Shown: positions 1 through 8,132 of the stretch, piece by piece
Numbering within the stretch: the stretch's first letter is position 1
How the letters are laid out: each line of letters begins with the position of its first letter
Program-made: the position numbers and the translations under genes
Source: Micrococcus terreus
Lineage (GTDB): Bacteria; Actinomycetota; Actinomycetes; Actinomycetales; Micrococcaceae
Direction: 5' to 3'
Assembly (NCBI RefSeq): GCF_900116905.1
Contig: NZ_FPCG01000003.1
Location: forward strand, 248,001 to 312,000
Length of the DNA stretch: 64,000 nucleotides
The notes under the pieces: model-generated
Databases searched by the model: none
The model's input: only the letters and a program-made list of their open reading frames with translations
Told to the model about the DNA's origin: nothing

Positions 1-285
1 CTCGAGCGTGAGGTCGAGCAGCTCCAGGGCACCATCACCGAGCTGGCCGGCCAGATCCAGGCCTTCCACACCTACGCCCGCTACGAGCGGGTCTTCACCG
101 CCGGCGCCGCGGGAGACGTCACCACCACCTTCGGCTCCCGGAACAGGACCCAGCCCGACGACGGGACGCGGGCACGCAGGACATCACCGGTCCGGCGGTG
201 GCCGGCTGCCGCGCTGACCGCGGGCACCTCACCGCTGGGCGTGGCCGGGCGTCGCTCCCGCCGGACTGCCGACGGACAGGACTGA
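1..285 (+). CDS. C-terminal fragment of unknown protein, cut by window edge
   Basis: The first frame is open from base 1 to a TGA at 283-285, giving the last 94 residues of a protein whose start lies outside the window. The visible part begins with a hydrophilic, heptad-like stretch (LEREVEQLQGTITELAGQI) that looks like a short coiled coil. It continues into a Thr-rich turn and a basic, Arg-rich tail. No family is recognised. The next gene starts only 2 nt after this stop, so the two are probably co-transcribed. DUF1023 genes often follow small helical (WXG/LXG-like) proteins in actinobacteria, which would fit, but this is inference. Confidence 0.55.
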   Translation, partial: LEREVEQLQGTITELAGQIQAFHTYARYERVFTAGAAGDVTTTFGSRNRTQPDDGTRARRTSPVRRWPAAALTAGTSPLGVAGRRSRRTADGQD

Positions 286-287
286 CC

Positions 288-1478
288 GTGCCCTCCGGGC
301 AGTCGGCAGGGCACTCGACTCCTCAGGGCACCGAACAGCGCCACCCCGGCTGGGCCGCGCGGCTGCGCGAGCGTGCCGCAGAGACCGCGATCGGCCTCAA
401 GGATCGGCTCAGCCCCGTGGTCGGGGTGGCTGCTGATGCCGTCATGGTCTCCGTCAACGGTGCTGTCGGCGGGGTGATCGGAGCCGCGCACGCTGTGGCC
501 GAGCACCTGCCAGGCGCACCCTCCTCCCCGCACGTGGAGCAGGTCTCCCGCCGGGACATCTGGGATCGCCAGGAGCGAGCGGCCACGCTGGCCCGGCTCC
601 GTGAGGACATGGACCGCCGCGAGGAGCTGGGACCCCGGCAGAAGTCCGCGCTGGACGGGATCGTCCACGCCCTGCGCCGGGACTCCATGGATCGGTCCTA
701 CCCTGGGCGGATCCTGCTGGCCTATGACCTGGGTACCCCCACCCGCCCACCCACGGCCGTGGTCGCCGTCGGGAATCCTGATCAGGCCAGCCACGTCACC
801 TGGCAGGTCTCAGGGATGGGGGTGTTCGTGCACACCGCCATGTGGGGGACCGTGCGGGAGGCCGCGCAACTGTGCGTCTCTCAGCGCGAGGCCGGGGCGC
901 GGAGTCCGTGCGTGGTGACCTGGCTGGGCTATGCGCCGCCGGGGCCGTGGGGGGTGCTCTCCGGTGCCGCTGCGCTGCAGGGTGGTGCCCGTCTGGCTCA
1001 GCACCTGCACGGCTGGTTCGACGCCGTGGGGCGGGGCTGTCTGCCGCAGGCTCACACCGCGGTGGAGTCGCACTCCTACGGGACGCTGGTGGCCGCGCGG
1101 GGGCTGCAGATCCTGAACCGGGGGATCCCGCCACGCCAGGTGGATGCCCTGGTGGTCTCTGGCCCGGTGGGCCTGCCGCGGGACCTGGCTGAGGACCCGG
1201 AGGCCATGGGTCTGCCGGCGGAGAAGGTGTTCTTCGCACTCTCAGACACCGACTGGCTCTCGGCAATCGGCTTCCGGCTGTCCGGGCGCAAGCCGTGGAA
1301 GCACTACACCCGTCTGCCCGTGCTGGCCGACGAGGCCCTGAACCTGGCCGGCGTGGTGGGGCACAACACCTCCCGGCACCTGCCTGAGGGCGGGTTCCTG
1401 CACCGCGGCCACGGCTACCGGGACCCGGGCTCGGCCTCCCTCTACCGAATCGCCCGGGCGACCACCGGGCTGGTCTGA
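288..1478 (+). CDS. DUF1023-type alpha/beta hydrolase
   Basis: A 396-residue protein starting at GTG 288, two bases after the previous stop. An upstream in-frame GTG at 198 is possible but would overlap the preceding frame. The diagnostic feature is the nucleophile elbow ESHSYGTLVAARG with the Ser near residue 263, as in the actinobacterial DUF1023 family. It is followed by the conserved VDALVVSGPVGLP segment, a FFALSDTDWLS loop that could carry the acid, and a late GHNTSRHLPEGG region that could supply the His. The first ~100 residues are helical and charged. DUF1023 substrates are unknown, although the fold is that of lipases and esterases. No signal peptide is visible. Family assignment is fairly secure; function is unknown. 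Confidence 0.8.
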   Translation: MPSGQSAGHSTPQGTEQRHPGWAARLRERAAETAIGLKDRLSPVVGVAADAVMVSVNGAVGGVIGAAHAVAEHLPGAPSSPHVEQVSRRDIWDRQERAATLARLREDMDRREELGPRQKSALDGIVHALRRDSMDRSYPGRILLAYDLGTPTRPPTAVVAVGNPDQASHVTWQVSGMGVFVHTAMWGTVREAAQLCVSQREAGARSPCVVTWLGYAPPGPWGVLSGAAALQGGARLAQHLHGWFDAVGRGCLPQAHTAVESHSYGTLVAARGLQILNRGIPPRQVDALVVSGPVGLPRDLAEDPEAMGLPAEKVFFALSDTDWLSAIGFRLSGRKPWKHYTRLPVLADEALNLAGVVGHNTSRHLPEGGFLHRGHGYRDPGSASLYRIARATTGLV

Positions 1479-1501
1479 CAGGCGCGGGTCTGTCCGAGCT
1501 T

Positions 1502-1957
1502 CCTGAGCCACTCCAACGTGTCGATGAGGTCGGCGAGTTGCAGGACAACCTGGCCACGCTCCAGACGGTCTTCGTGGGAGTGGCCATCACCTCGTTGGCC
1601 GTATCTGCCTTGGGGCTGCTGAACATCGGGCTCGCCTCACTCGCTGAACGCGCACGCGAGCTGGTCATCCGGCGAGCACTGGGTGCCCGTCGCATCCACA
1701 CGTTCGTCCAGGTGATCGGTTCGTCGCTGATCCTGGCCGTGTGGGTGGCCGCCGTGGCCACAGCCATCTGCTTGGCGGCCATCTACTGGGGTGTGCCGCA
1801 CTGGTTGCCTGAGCACTCGCCGGTGACCGCCCCGTCCGTACCCTGGGAGGCACTTGTGGTCGGCTTGGCGGCATCTGCCGCCACCGCCGTCCTCGGGTCA
1901 GTGTTCCCCGCGTGGAAGGCCACCCGACTGCCCGTGGCCGACGCCCTGCGTCAGTGA
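1502..1957 (+). pseudogene. Truncated MacB/FtsX-type ABC permease (C-terminal remnant)
   Basis: The frame is open from inside the DUF1023 gene to TGA 1955-1957. Recognisable FtsX-permease sequence begins around 1502 (VDEVGELQDNLATLQTVFVG). It encodes the last three membrane segments of a MacB-like permease, including the hallmark SLAERARELVIRRALGAR and the terminal FPAWKATRLPVADALR. The first membrane helix and the large periplasmic domain are missing, as is any partner ATPase. There is no convincing ribosome site, and the only start-like codon near the break is TTG 1538. It therefore looks like a deletion remnant whose 5' part was replaced by the upstream DUF1023 locus. A functional ~139-residue half-permease is possible but unlikely. 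Confidence 0.7.
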
Positions 1958-2097
1958 CACTGGCAGCCAGAATCGGCGGGTGCGCTGGGATCAGCGGAAG
2001 ATGAGAAGGCCCTCATTCTGGTCTCACGGACAGCTCACCTCCGACTGGTGAAGTAGGGGTTATCAGAAGAACACCAGCGGCCATGAGGAGCAGGACA

Positions 2098-2472
2098 ATG
2101 ACGACGACGAAGAGCACCAAGTGGATCGTGACCGGCGCGGTGGGCCTGCTGGCCCTGGGCGGTTTCGGAGTCGCGGCGTCGGCCGACAGCGTCCAGCAGC
2201 CGAGCACCCTGTCCGCCTCGGTCTCCGCTCCCGCTGCGAGCCCGACTGCCAGTCCCGCAGCCGTGAAGGCCACTCAGCAGAGCACAGTCCAGACCGTCTC
2301 GGCCACTTCGGCGCCCACCGCAGTGTCCGTGGTTTCCGCCAAGTCGGTTGTCTCTCCCGTGACTCCCGTGTCCACGCAGAGCCCCATCAGCCCGAAGTCG
2401 CCGGTCTCAGCCACGAGCCCGGCCAGCCCGGCGTCCGCGGCCTCCGCACCGTCGGCTCCCTCGGCTGACTGA
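2098..2472 (+). CDS. Small secreted Ser/Pro/Ala/Thr-rich protein
   Basis: A 124-residue protein. ATG 2098 is preferred over ATG 2083 because AGGAGCAGG lies directly upstream. Residues 1-29 form a classical signal peptide (KSTKW, then a hydrophobic core GAVGLLALGGFGVAA, then cleavage near ASA-DS). The mature part contains no predicted fold. It is almost only Ser, Pro, Ala, Thr and Val, with quasi-repeats of the form S-P-x-S-P. There is no lipobox, LPxTG motif or membrane anchor, so it is probably released or a cell-wall filler. A strong hairpin follows the stop. The function cannot be inferred. Confidence 0.7.
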   Translation: MTTTKSTKWIVTGAVGLLALGGFGVAASADSVQQPSTLSASVSAPAASPTASPAAVKATQQSTVQTVSATSAPTAVSVVSAKSVVSPVTPVSTQSPISPKSPVSATSPASPASAASAPSAPSAD

Positions 2473-2483
2473 CCCCCACCCCA

Positions 2484-2517
2484 TCGACCCCCGGTGCCCT
2501 GTGGCGCTGGGGGTCGA
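2484..2517 (+). terminator. Hairpin terminator after secreted-protein gene
   Basis: A perfect 9-bp inverted repeat, TCGACCCCC at 2484-2492 and GGGGGTCGA at 2509-2517, with a 16-nt loop. It sits 12 nt after the stop of the secreted-protein gene and 20 nt before the kinase-like gene. The trailing sequence ACTTTGA is only weakly T-rich, as is usual in this genome. Confidence 0.6.
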
Positions 2518-2536
2518 ACTTTGATGGAGTGAACTC

Positions 2537-3727
2537 ATGAGCAACCCCCTCGAACTGCTGACCGGACCAGAGGCCGCGACGTTGCCGAAGACGGCGCTGA
2601 AGGGACTACCCGGCGGTGCTGTCCCCGGGTTCCGCTGCGTGGTGGACCAGGTGCATGACCGCCCCGGTGCCGAGACGTCCGTGGGGTACGACGTCCACTA
2701 CGGGCTGCCGGGACAGGAAGAGCAGGACTACCTGGTGGCCACCACCGCACAGGTGCCTTCAGCTGCAGAGGTGCAGGCCGGAGAGACCACCGTGCGGGTC
2801 TGGCGCCACCCGTCGGACCCCCTGTTGACAGGGCTGGCCGAGGCCTGCACCGCGGGGGTGATCAGCAGCTGGCTGCCCACGCCGCCCGATCCGCAGGCGC
2901 TCGCCGGGGAGCACGCCGAGACCACCGAGATGCTCGTCTACCGCCCCCTGAGACGGGCTGTCCTGCGCACCCGGCGGGCCGGCGAGACCTTCTTCACCAA
3001 AGTGGTCCGCCCTGACCGCGCCGAGGCGCTGTTCCGGCGTCATGAGCTGCTCTCTGGCCTGGGCCCGGACGTGGCGGCCACCCCCGTCCCGGGAGTCCTG
3101 GTCACCGCCGAGGTCCCCGTGGAGACCCTGGCCGTGGCGCTTGCCGCCTGGCAGCTCGGGGAGACCGACGTCCGCCCGAACCCGGCCGATGCCCTGGCCC
3201 TCTTGGACCGGCTGCCCACCGAGGCACTCGAGTTCCCCGCCCGGCCTTCCTGGACGGACCGGGTGGACCTGCACGGTGCGAGTGCGGCCACCACGCTGCC
3301 CCAGTGCGCCGAGGAGATCCGTGCGATCGCCCAGGAGATCCAGGACCTGGCCGAGCGGCTGCCAGTGGGCCCGCTCGTCCCCACCCACGGAGACTTCTAC
3401 GAGGCCAATGTGTTCTGTGCGGACGGGCGTCCCCAGCGGCTGATCGATGTAGACACCGTGGGTCCCGGCCGCCGGGAGGACGACCTGGCATGCATGGTGG
3501 CTCACCTGGCCGTGCTTCAGGACTTCTCCCCGCAGCACTACCCCCGCGGGGCCGAGGTGGCCGACACCTGGGCACGGGCCTTCGAACAGACCGTGCACCC
3601 GGGTGCCTTCCGCACCCGGGTGCACGGTCTCCTGCTCAGCCTGGTCTCCGGTGCCGAACAGGCGACGGCGTTGGCCCGCCTGGACCTGGCTCGATCCTGG
3701 ACCTGGCGAGCCCGCCAGGCCGCCTGA
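2537..3727 (+). CDS. Aminoglycoside phosphotransferase/choline kinase-fold protein
   Basis: A 396-residue cytosolic protein. The C-terminal half carries the APH/choline-kinase catalytic signature. Brenner's loop is H284-G-D286-F-Y-E-A-N, and about twenty residues later the metal-binding LIDVDTVGPG is followed by DDLACMVAHL. A nucleotide-binding Lys is likely in the GETFFTKVVRP segment. The first ~100 residues are less typical and include a beta-rich region, reminiscent of maltokinase-like members, so a small metabolite substrate is more likely than an antibiotic. ATG 2537 is preceded by GGAGTG. It ends 2 nt from the stop of the convergent BCCT gene. The phosphoacceptor is unknown. Confidence 0.75.
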   Translation: MSNPLELLTGPEAATLPKTALKGLPGGAVPGFRCVVDQVHDRPGAETSVGYDVHYGLPGQEEQDYLVATTAQVPSAAEVQAGETTVRVWRHPSDPLLTGLAEACTAGVISSWLPTPPDPQALAGEHAETTEMLVYRPLRRAVLRTRRAGETFFTKVVRPDRAEALFRRHELLSGLGPDVAATPVPGVLVTAEVPVETLAVALAAWQLGETDVRPNPADALALLDRLPTEALEFPARPSWTDRVDLHGASAATTLPQCAEEIRAIAQEIQDLAERLPVGPLVPTHGDFYEANVFCADGRPQRLIDVDTVGPGRREDDLACMVAHLAVLQDFSPQHYPRGAEVADTWARAFEQTVHPGAFRTRVHGLLLSLVSGAEQATALARLDLARSWTWRARQAA

Positions 3728-3729
3728 CC

Positions 3730-3768
3730 TCAGGCCCGCGGGGCCTGATCCCCGGGCACACGCCCGGG
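3730..3768. terminator. Two tandem hairpins at a convergent gene junction
   Basis: TCAGGCCC-GCG-GGGCCTGA (3730-3748) and CCCGGGC-ACAC-GCCCGGG (3751-3768) are two perfect palindromes with 3-4 nt loops. They lie exactly where the kinase-like gene (+) and the BCCT gene (-) meet. They fall inside the last codons of the BCCT gene, yet would also terminate transcription arriving from the kinase gene. A bidirectional terminator is inferred. Confidence 0.5.
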
Positions 3769-5727
3769 TGCGACGTCTGCGGGACCGGACCGGCCGTCGT
3801 CGGGAAATGCCTGGTCTGTCTTTGACGACTCCGCGCCGGACTCGGTGTCCGGGGTCCAACCGTCCGCGTAGGTGCCGGTCTCATAGTCGTAGTCGACCGG
3901 CTGGCCCTCCTCGTCGGTGCGCTGGTACCACTCTGTGACCTCCTCCGCGGTGGAGTCGAAGTCCGCGCCGGCGCCACGACCCTCAGGGGCCTGCTGGACG
4001 GCGAGCTCGAATTCGTCCCCGTGCTCCTCGATGCCACGGCGGACCGCGTTCTGCACGGCGGACTCGGCATAGTCATTGCGGATCGCGGCCGGGTCGGTGC
4101 GCAGGTCCTGCAGGAACGCCACCGCCATTAGCAGCAGGATGATGGCGAAGGGCAGGGCGATCAGGATGGTCAGGTTCTGCAGTCCGGTGAGCGCGGTCTC
4201 GCCGCCGGTCAGCAGCATCACCACGGCGATGCCCATCATGCACAGACCCCAGAAGACCACCACGAGCTTCTTCGGGGAGGGATCGCCCTTGGAGGACAGG
4301 GTGCCCATGACCACGGAGGCGGAGTCGGCGGAGGTGATGAAGAAGATGGAGAGCACCACGATCACCACGAACGGGGTGAACTGGGCCAGCGGCAGGTTCT
4401 CGAACACCGTGAACAGCAGCGACTCAGCGGTGGCCTTGCCCTCGGTGCCCGGCACGCCCTGACGGTTCATCCAGATCGCGGCGCCGCCCAGCACGGTGAA
4501 GGCGAAGATCAGGATGGCCGTGGGCACGGCCATGACCACCAGCACGAACTCGCGCAGGGTGCGGCCGCGGGAGATGCGGGCCAGGAAGATGCCCACGAAC
4601 GGGGTCCAGGCGATCCACCAGGCCCAGTAGAACGCGGTCCACCAGGACTGGAACTCCACGGTCCCGGCACCCCAGGACAGGGACTTGCCCATCATCGAGA
4701 AGAACTCGTCCGCGTACTCCATCACGCCCGAGGGGATCAGGTTCAGCAGGAACAGGGTGGGTCCGGCGATGAACACGAACAGGATCAGGCCCAGGGTCAG
4801 CACGATGTTCGTGGTGGAGAGGTACCGGATGCCGCGGGCCACCCCGGAGACGGCGCTGACGATGAACGCCGCGGTGAGCACGGCCAGGATGATGATCAGA
4901 CCCTGGTTGCCCAGCGGCCCGGCGCCGGAGATGATCTCCACGCCCTGACCGATCTGGATGGCGGCCAGGCCCAGAGACGCCGCCGTGCCGAACAGGGTGG
5001 CGATGATGGCGAAGATGTCCACCAGGCGACCGGCGAAGCCCTCGGTCTGGCGCTGGCCGAACAGGGTGCGGAACACCGAGCTGAGCAGCGGGACGCGGCC
5101 ACGACGGTAGGAGGCGTACGCGATCGAGCCGCCGACCAGGGCGTACATGGCCCAGGCGTGCAGACCCCAGTGGTAGTGCGACTGCGCCATCGCCATGTGC
5201 AGCGCAGGCGTGGAGGCCGCCTCCACGGTGTGCGGCGGGGGAGAGAGGTAGTGCGAGAGCGGTTCGGAGGGTCCGAAGAAGAAGATGCCCACGCCGATCC
5301 CCGCGCCGAACATCATGGCCACCCAGGAGAACCGGGAGAACTCGGGCTGCTCGTCGTCCTTGCCCAGACGGATCCGTCCGAACCGGCTGAAGCCGATGTA
5401 GACCATCACGCCCAGGGACACGATCGCCGCCGCGTTGAGCAGCCAGCCCATGTTGGTCATCGCCCAGCTGAACGCCGTGGAGGAGACCTCACCGACCGAG
5501 CCCGGGTTGGACACGCCCCACGTCACGAACGCGACGATCAGCACGGCGGTGATGCCGAAGACGATCTTGTCCAGGCCGAAGCGGTGCCGGGACTCCTCCA
5601 CGCTGATGCCCGGGACCAGGCCGGGGTGGATGTCATGCGGGTATTCGGGCGTGCTCTGAGTGGCTGCCGTCGAGCCCTGCGGCGAGCTCTCGGTGGACTC
5701 GGTGCGTGATGCAGGAGTGGAGGACAC
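3730..5727 (-). CDS. BCCT family betaine/choline/carnitine transporter
   Basis: A 665-residue membrane protein, GTG start at 5727. It has the twelve-helix BCCT core at roughly residues 50-550. Two signatures are clear: the glycine-rich unwound helix GAGIGVGIFFFGPSEPLSHY, and the family Trp motif FYWAWWIAWTPFVGIFLARISRGRT. Aromatic residues in the Trp motif form the trimethylammonium cage in characterised members. The protein likely imports glycine betaine, choline or a similar osmolyte with Na+ (or H+). An acidic hydrophilic C-terminal extension of about 110 residues and a shorter N-terminal tail are present; in BetP such tails take part in osmosensing. No partner enzymes for choline oxidation are nearby. 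Confidence 0.9.
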   Translation of the reverse strand: MSSTPASRTESTESSPQGSTAATQSTPEYPHDIHPGLVPGISVEESRHRFGLDKIVFGITAVLIVAFVTWGVSNPGSVGEVSSTAFSWAMTNMGWLLNAAAIVSLGVMVYIGFSRFGRIRLGKDDEQPEFSRFSWVAMMFGAGIGVGIFFFGPSEPLSHYLSPPPHTVEAASTPALHMAMAQSHYHWGLHAWAMYALVGGSIAYASYRRGRVPLLSSVFRTLFGQRQTEGFAGRLVDIFAIIATLFGTAASLGLAAIQIGQGVEIISGAGPLGNQGLIIILAVLTAAFIVSAVSGVARGIRYLSTTNIVLTLGLILFVFIAGPTLFLLNLIPSGVMEYADEFFSMMGKSLSWGAGTVEFQSWWTAFYWAWWIAWTPFVGIFLARISRGRTLREFVLVVMAVPTAILIFAFTVLGGAAIWMNRQGVPGTEGKATAESLLFTVFENLPLAQFTPFVVIVVLSIFFITSADSASVVMGTLSSKGDPSPKKLVVVFWGLCMMGIAVVMLLTGGETALTGLQNLTILIALPFAIILLLMAVAFLQDLRTDPAAIRNDYAESAVQNAVRRGIEEHGDEFELAVQQAPEGRGAGADFDSTAEEVTEWYQRTDEEGQPVDYDYETGTYADGWTPDTESGAESSKTDQAFPDDGRSGPADVAPGRVPGDQAPRA

Positions 5728-6072
5728 GAGGTCCCTTCCGGTCAGGTCCCGGCCCGGTGCTCACCCGCCTCAGGGCGCGCGCACACGGGCCGGACGGGCT
5801 GGTGGTGGGTGGTTCAACGGTCCAGTATTCCCAGTTCCGCGGGCCAGGGCAAAGCCTGAGGCCGGTTCCGTGGCCATTCTCACGGGGTTGCGGGGTGGGG
5901 GAGGGCTCAGATTCCCGACGGCGGCCGTCTGGGTTCCAGCGCGAGTGGGGGTGATGGGTGGGCGGCTGGGGATGCGCCGGGCTGCAGGGTGCCCTGTCCT
6001 GCACAGGTGGCCGGTTGGATGTTCTTCTCCCCGTTCCCGTGATGTGGTCCTTATCGTGTCCGTGTTGCGTGG

Positions 6073-6088
6073 TCGAATATATGTACGA
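6073..6088 (+). promoter_or_regulatory. LexA (SOS) box-like palindrome upstream of DUF222/HNH gene
   Basis: TCGAATATATGTACGA matches the Gram-positive LexA consensus TCGAAC-N4-GTTCGA at all but two arm positions (T for C, A for T). It lies 56 nt before the ATG of the HNH gene. In mycobacteria several 13E12/DUF222 genes belong to the LexA regulon, so the context agrees. The rest of 5728-6144, the promoter region shared divergently with the BCCT gene, contains no other gene I can support. It is somewhat richer in A+T near 6050-6090 and contains a degenerate TTCCCGACGGCGGCC near 5912. Confidence 0.5.
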
Positions 6089-6144
6089 GGACGGCGGGGT
6101 TCTTGGGAGATCAGCAGTGAGTCACCGGGGAGGAGGTGGATCGG

Positions 6145-8091
6145 ATGGCAGTCACCGTGGACGAGGCTGGCGCCGGCGGCACGGCCGAGGCGGGAGCAGT
6201 GCGATCTGCCGGCCCGGGGCTGGTCGCGGGCCAGCCTGCTGGTCCGGGTCGGGTTTCGGGGTCAGGCCCTTCGGATGTGCCGGTGGACACCTCGGGGCTG
6301 GGGTTGGGTGAGCTGATCGAGCTGGCACAGACGGTTGCCCAGGACCTGGCTGGCCGGTTGTGCGCTGCAGACCTGACCGAGCAGCTGGCGCCGGTGACTG
6401 AAGACTTCTCCACGGGTTCAGCCTCCCTCGCCGAGGGCTCGGCCTGCGGGGCTTCCGTCAGCGTTCCCGCCGGAACAGCCCTGAGCACTGCCGGTGGCCC
6501 CACCGCGGGTCTGGCATCGGGACCCTGGCTCGTGACGTTGGCCCAGGTGCAGTCCGGGGTGGGGCGTCTGGCCCGGGTGGTGGAGCTGGCCCAGACCGCG
6601 GTGGCCGGGGTGACCGACCGGGTGCTGCAGGACCCGAAGGCTCGGCACCGGCTGCTGGGACTGCCGCAGGGCAAGACCAGGTACCGCAATGCCGCCGAGT
6701 TCCTGGAGAAGACCCAGCAGACCCCTCGGCGGGAGACTCACCAGCGCGTGGACCGAGCCGCCCACCACCTGACCCCACCCCAGGGAGAGTCCCCAGACGG
6801 CACTGCCGTCCCGGCCTCACTGCCACAGGTAACCGGGGCCCTGCGTGATACGTCCTTGGACCCGGCCGTGGTGGATGCGATCACCAGGACACTGACCTCC
6901 GCGCGTGCTGCCGCGGTGCGGGCCGGAGCAGACCGGACCCTGGTAGATCGGCTGATCACCCAGGGCCAAGCCCGGCTGATGGGCCAGGCCCGGGGTGCTG
7001 CCCCGTCGGCGGTGAGCCGGGCCTGCGCCCGGTGGCGGACCGAGTTCGACCAGCTCATCACCGAATCCGGTGCCCGAGCCACCCAAGCGGTGGTGCATCA
7101 GGGCCGGTCAGCGAAGTACGTGCGCGAAGAGAACGGACTGTTCCTCTGGCAGCTCTGGCTCACCCAGGCCCAACACGAGATCATCCAGACCGTCACCAGC
7201 GCTGGCACCAACCCCCGCGCCCCCAAGAACCGGCAGCGCGATCACGGAACCGGGGCCCCGGGAACTCGATCCGATGGTTCCTGCCCCGAATCAGAGGACA
7301 GCCAGGGCCTGTTCGACCTCACCGCCCCCACCGGAGCGGGGGATCAAGCAGGTCAGGGCGCAGAGGGTGAAGACGACCCAGTGGATGCCGGGTTCTTCCA
7401 CCCGGGGATGCTGCGGGCCGAAGAGCGTCAGCGCCAGCAGGTCGATGCGATCATCGCCGCCCTGGGCGCAGCCCTGCAGATGACCGAGGCCGACGCGCTC
7501 TCCAACACCGGCGGAGCCCGACCCCAGGTGATGGTCCACATCGACTACCAGACCCTCACCGGAGAACTGGCCGCCCACCCGAATCTGCCCCCACCCCCAC
7601 CGATACCGGAGCACCTGGCTGATCAACACCCACCCGGGGTGCTGCGCGGACCGGTCGTCTCGGCCGGGACGTTCACCGGGCCGATCGACCCCCGGGCCAT
7701 CCGAGCCTGGGCCTGTGATGCAGACCTGATACCCGTCGTGCTCGGAGGTGCCGGTGAAGCGTTGGACATCGGACGAGCCCAAAGACCCTTCCCGCCCGGG
7801 ATCCGCAAGGCCATCATCGCCCGCGACCAAGGCTGCGCCGCCCCAGGGTGCTGGAGCCCAGCGGCCTGGTGCCAGATCCACCACATCCGGTTCTGGAAGA
7901 AACACGAAGGGCCCACCTCCGTGGAGAACGGGGTCCTGCTGTGCTCCCACCACCACCAAGCCCTGCACCACGACCAACTCACCATCCAGATGAACAACGG
8001 CATCCCGCTGGTCCAGGACACCAGCGCGTCACAGCAGACCCAGGAACACCAACCCGTCCCCGAACGCAACCTGCACTGGCACGACCAATGA
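6145..8091 (+). CDS. DUF222 (13E12 family) HNH endonuclease-like protein
   Basis: A 648-residue protein. ATG 6145 is chosen because AGGAGG lies 8 nt upstream. The DUF222 region spans roughly residues 50-450, with the typical long helical part and the LGxxQxxTRYRNAAEFL-like segment. A variable acidic linker follows. The C-terminal HNH domain shows the zinc/knuckle arrangement: RDQGCAAPGC, then WCQIHH, then GPTSVENGVLLCSHHHQALHH. These proteins are multicopy repeats in many actinobacterial genomes. They are presumed nucleases, but their biological target is not established. The gene stands alone between divergent and convergent neighbours. Base composition and codon use look native. Confidence 0.88.
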   Translation: MAVTVDEAGAGGTAEAGAVRSAGPGLVAGQPAGPGRVSGSGPSDVPVDTSGLGLGELIELAQTVAQDLAGRLCAADLTEQLAPVTEDFSTGSASLAEGSACGASVSVPAGTALSTAGGPTAGLASGPWLVTLAQVQSGVGRLARVVELAQTAVAGVTDRVLQDPKARHRLLGLPQGKTRYRNAAEFLEKTQQTPRRETHQRVDRAAHHLTPPQGESPDGTAVPASLPQVTGALRDTSLDPAVVDAITRTLTSARAAAVRAGADRTLVDRLITQGQARLMGQARGAAPSAVSRACARWRTEFDQLITESGARATQAVVHQGRSAKYVREENGLFLWQLWLTQAQHEIIQTVTSAGTNPRAPKNRQRDHGTGAPGTRSDGSCPESEDSQGLFDLTAPTGAGDQAGQGAEGEDDPVDAGFFHPGMLRAEERQRQQVDAIIAALGAALQMTEADALSNTGGARPQVMVHIDYQTLTGELAAHPNLPPPPPIPEHLADQHPPGVLRGPVVSAGTFTGPIDPRAIRAWACDADLIPVVLGGAGEALDIGRAQRPFPPGIRKAIIARDQGCAAPGCWSPAAWCQIHHIRFWKKHEGPTSVENGVLLCSHHHQALHHDQLTIQMNNGIPLVQDTSASQQTQEHQPVPERNLHWHDQ

Positions 8092-8132
8092 ACCAGGGGA
8101 CAGCTGTGTCGAGAACGCGAGAGGCTGAGAGG

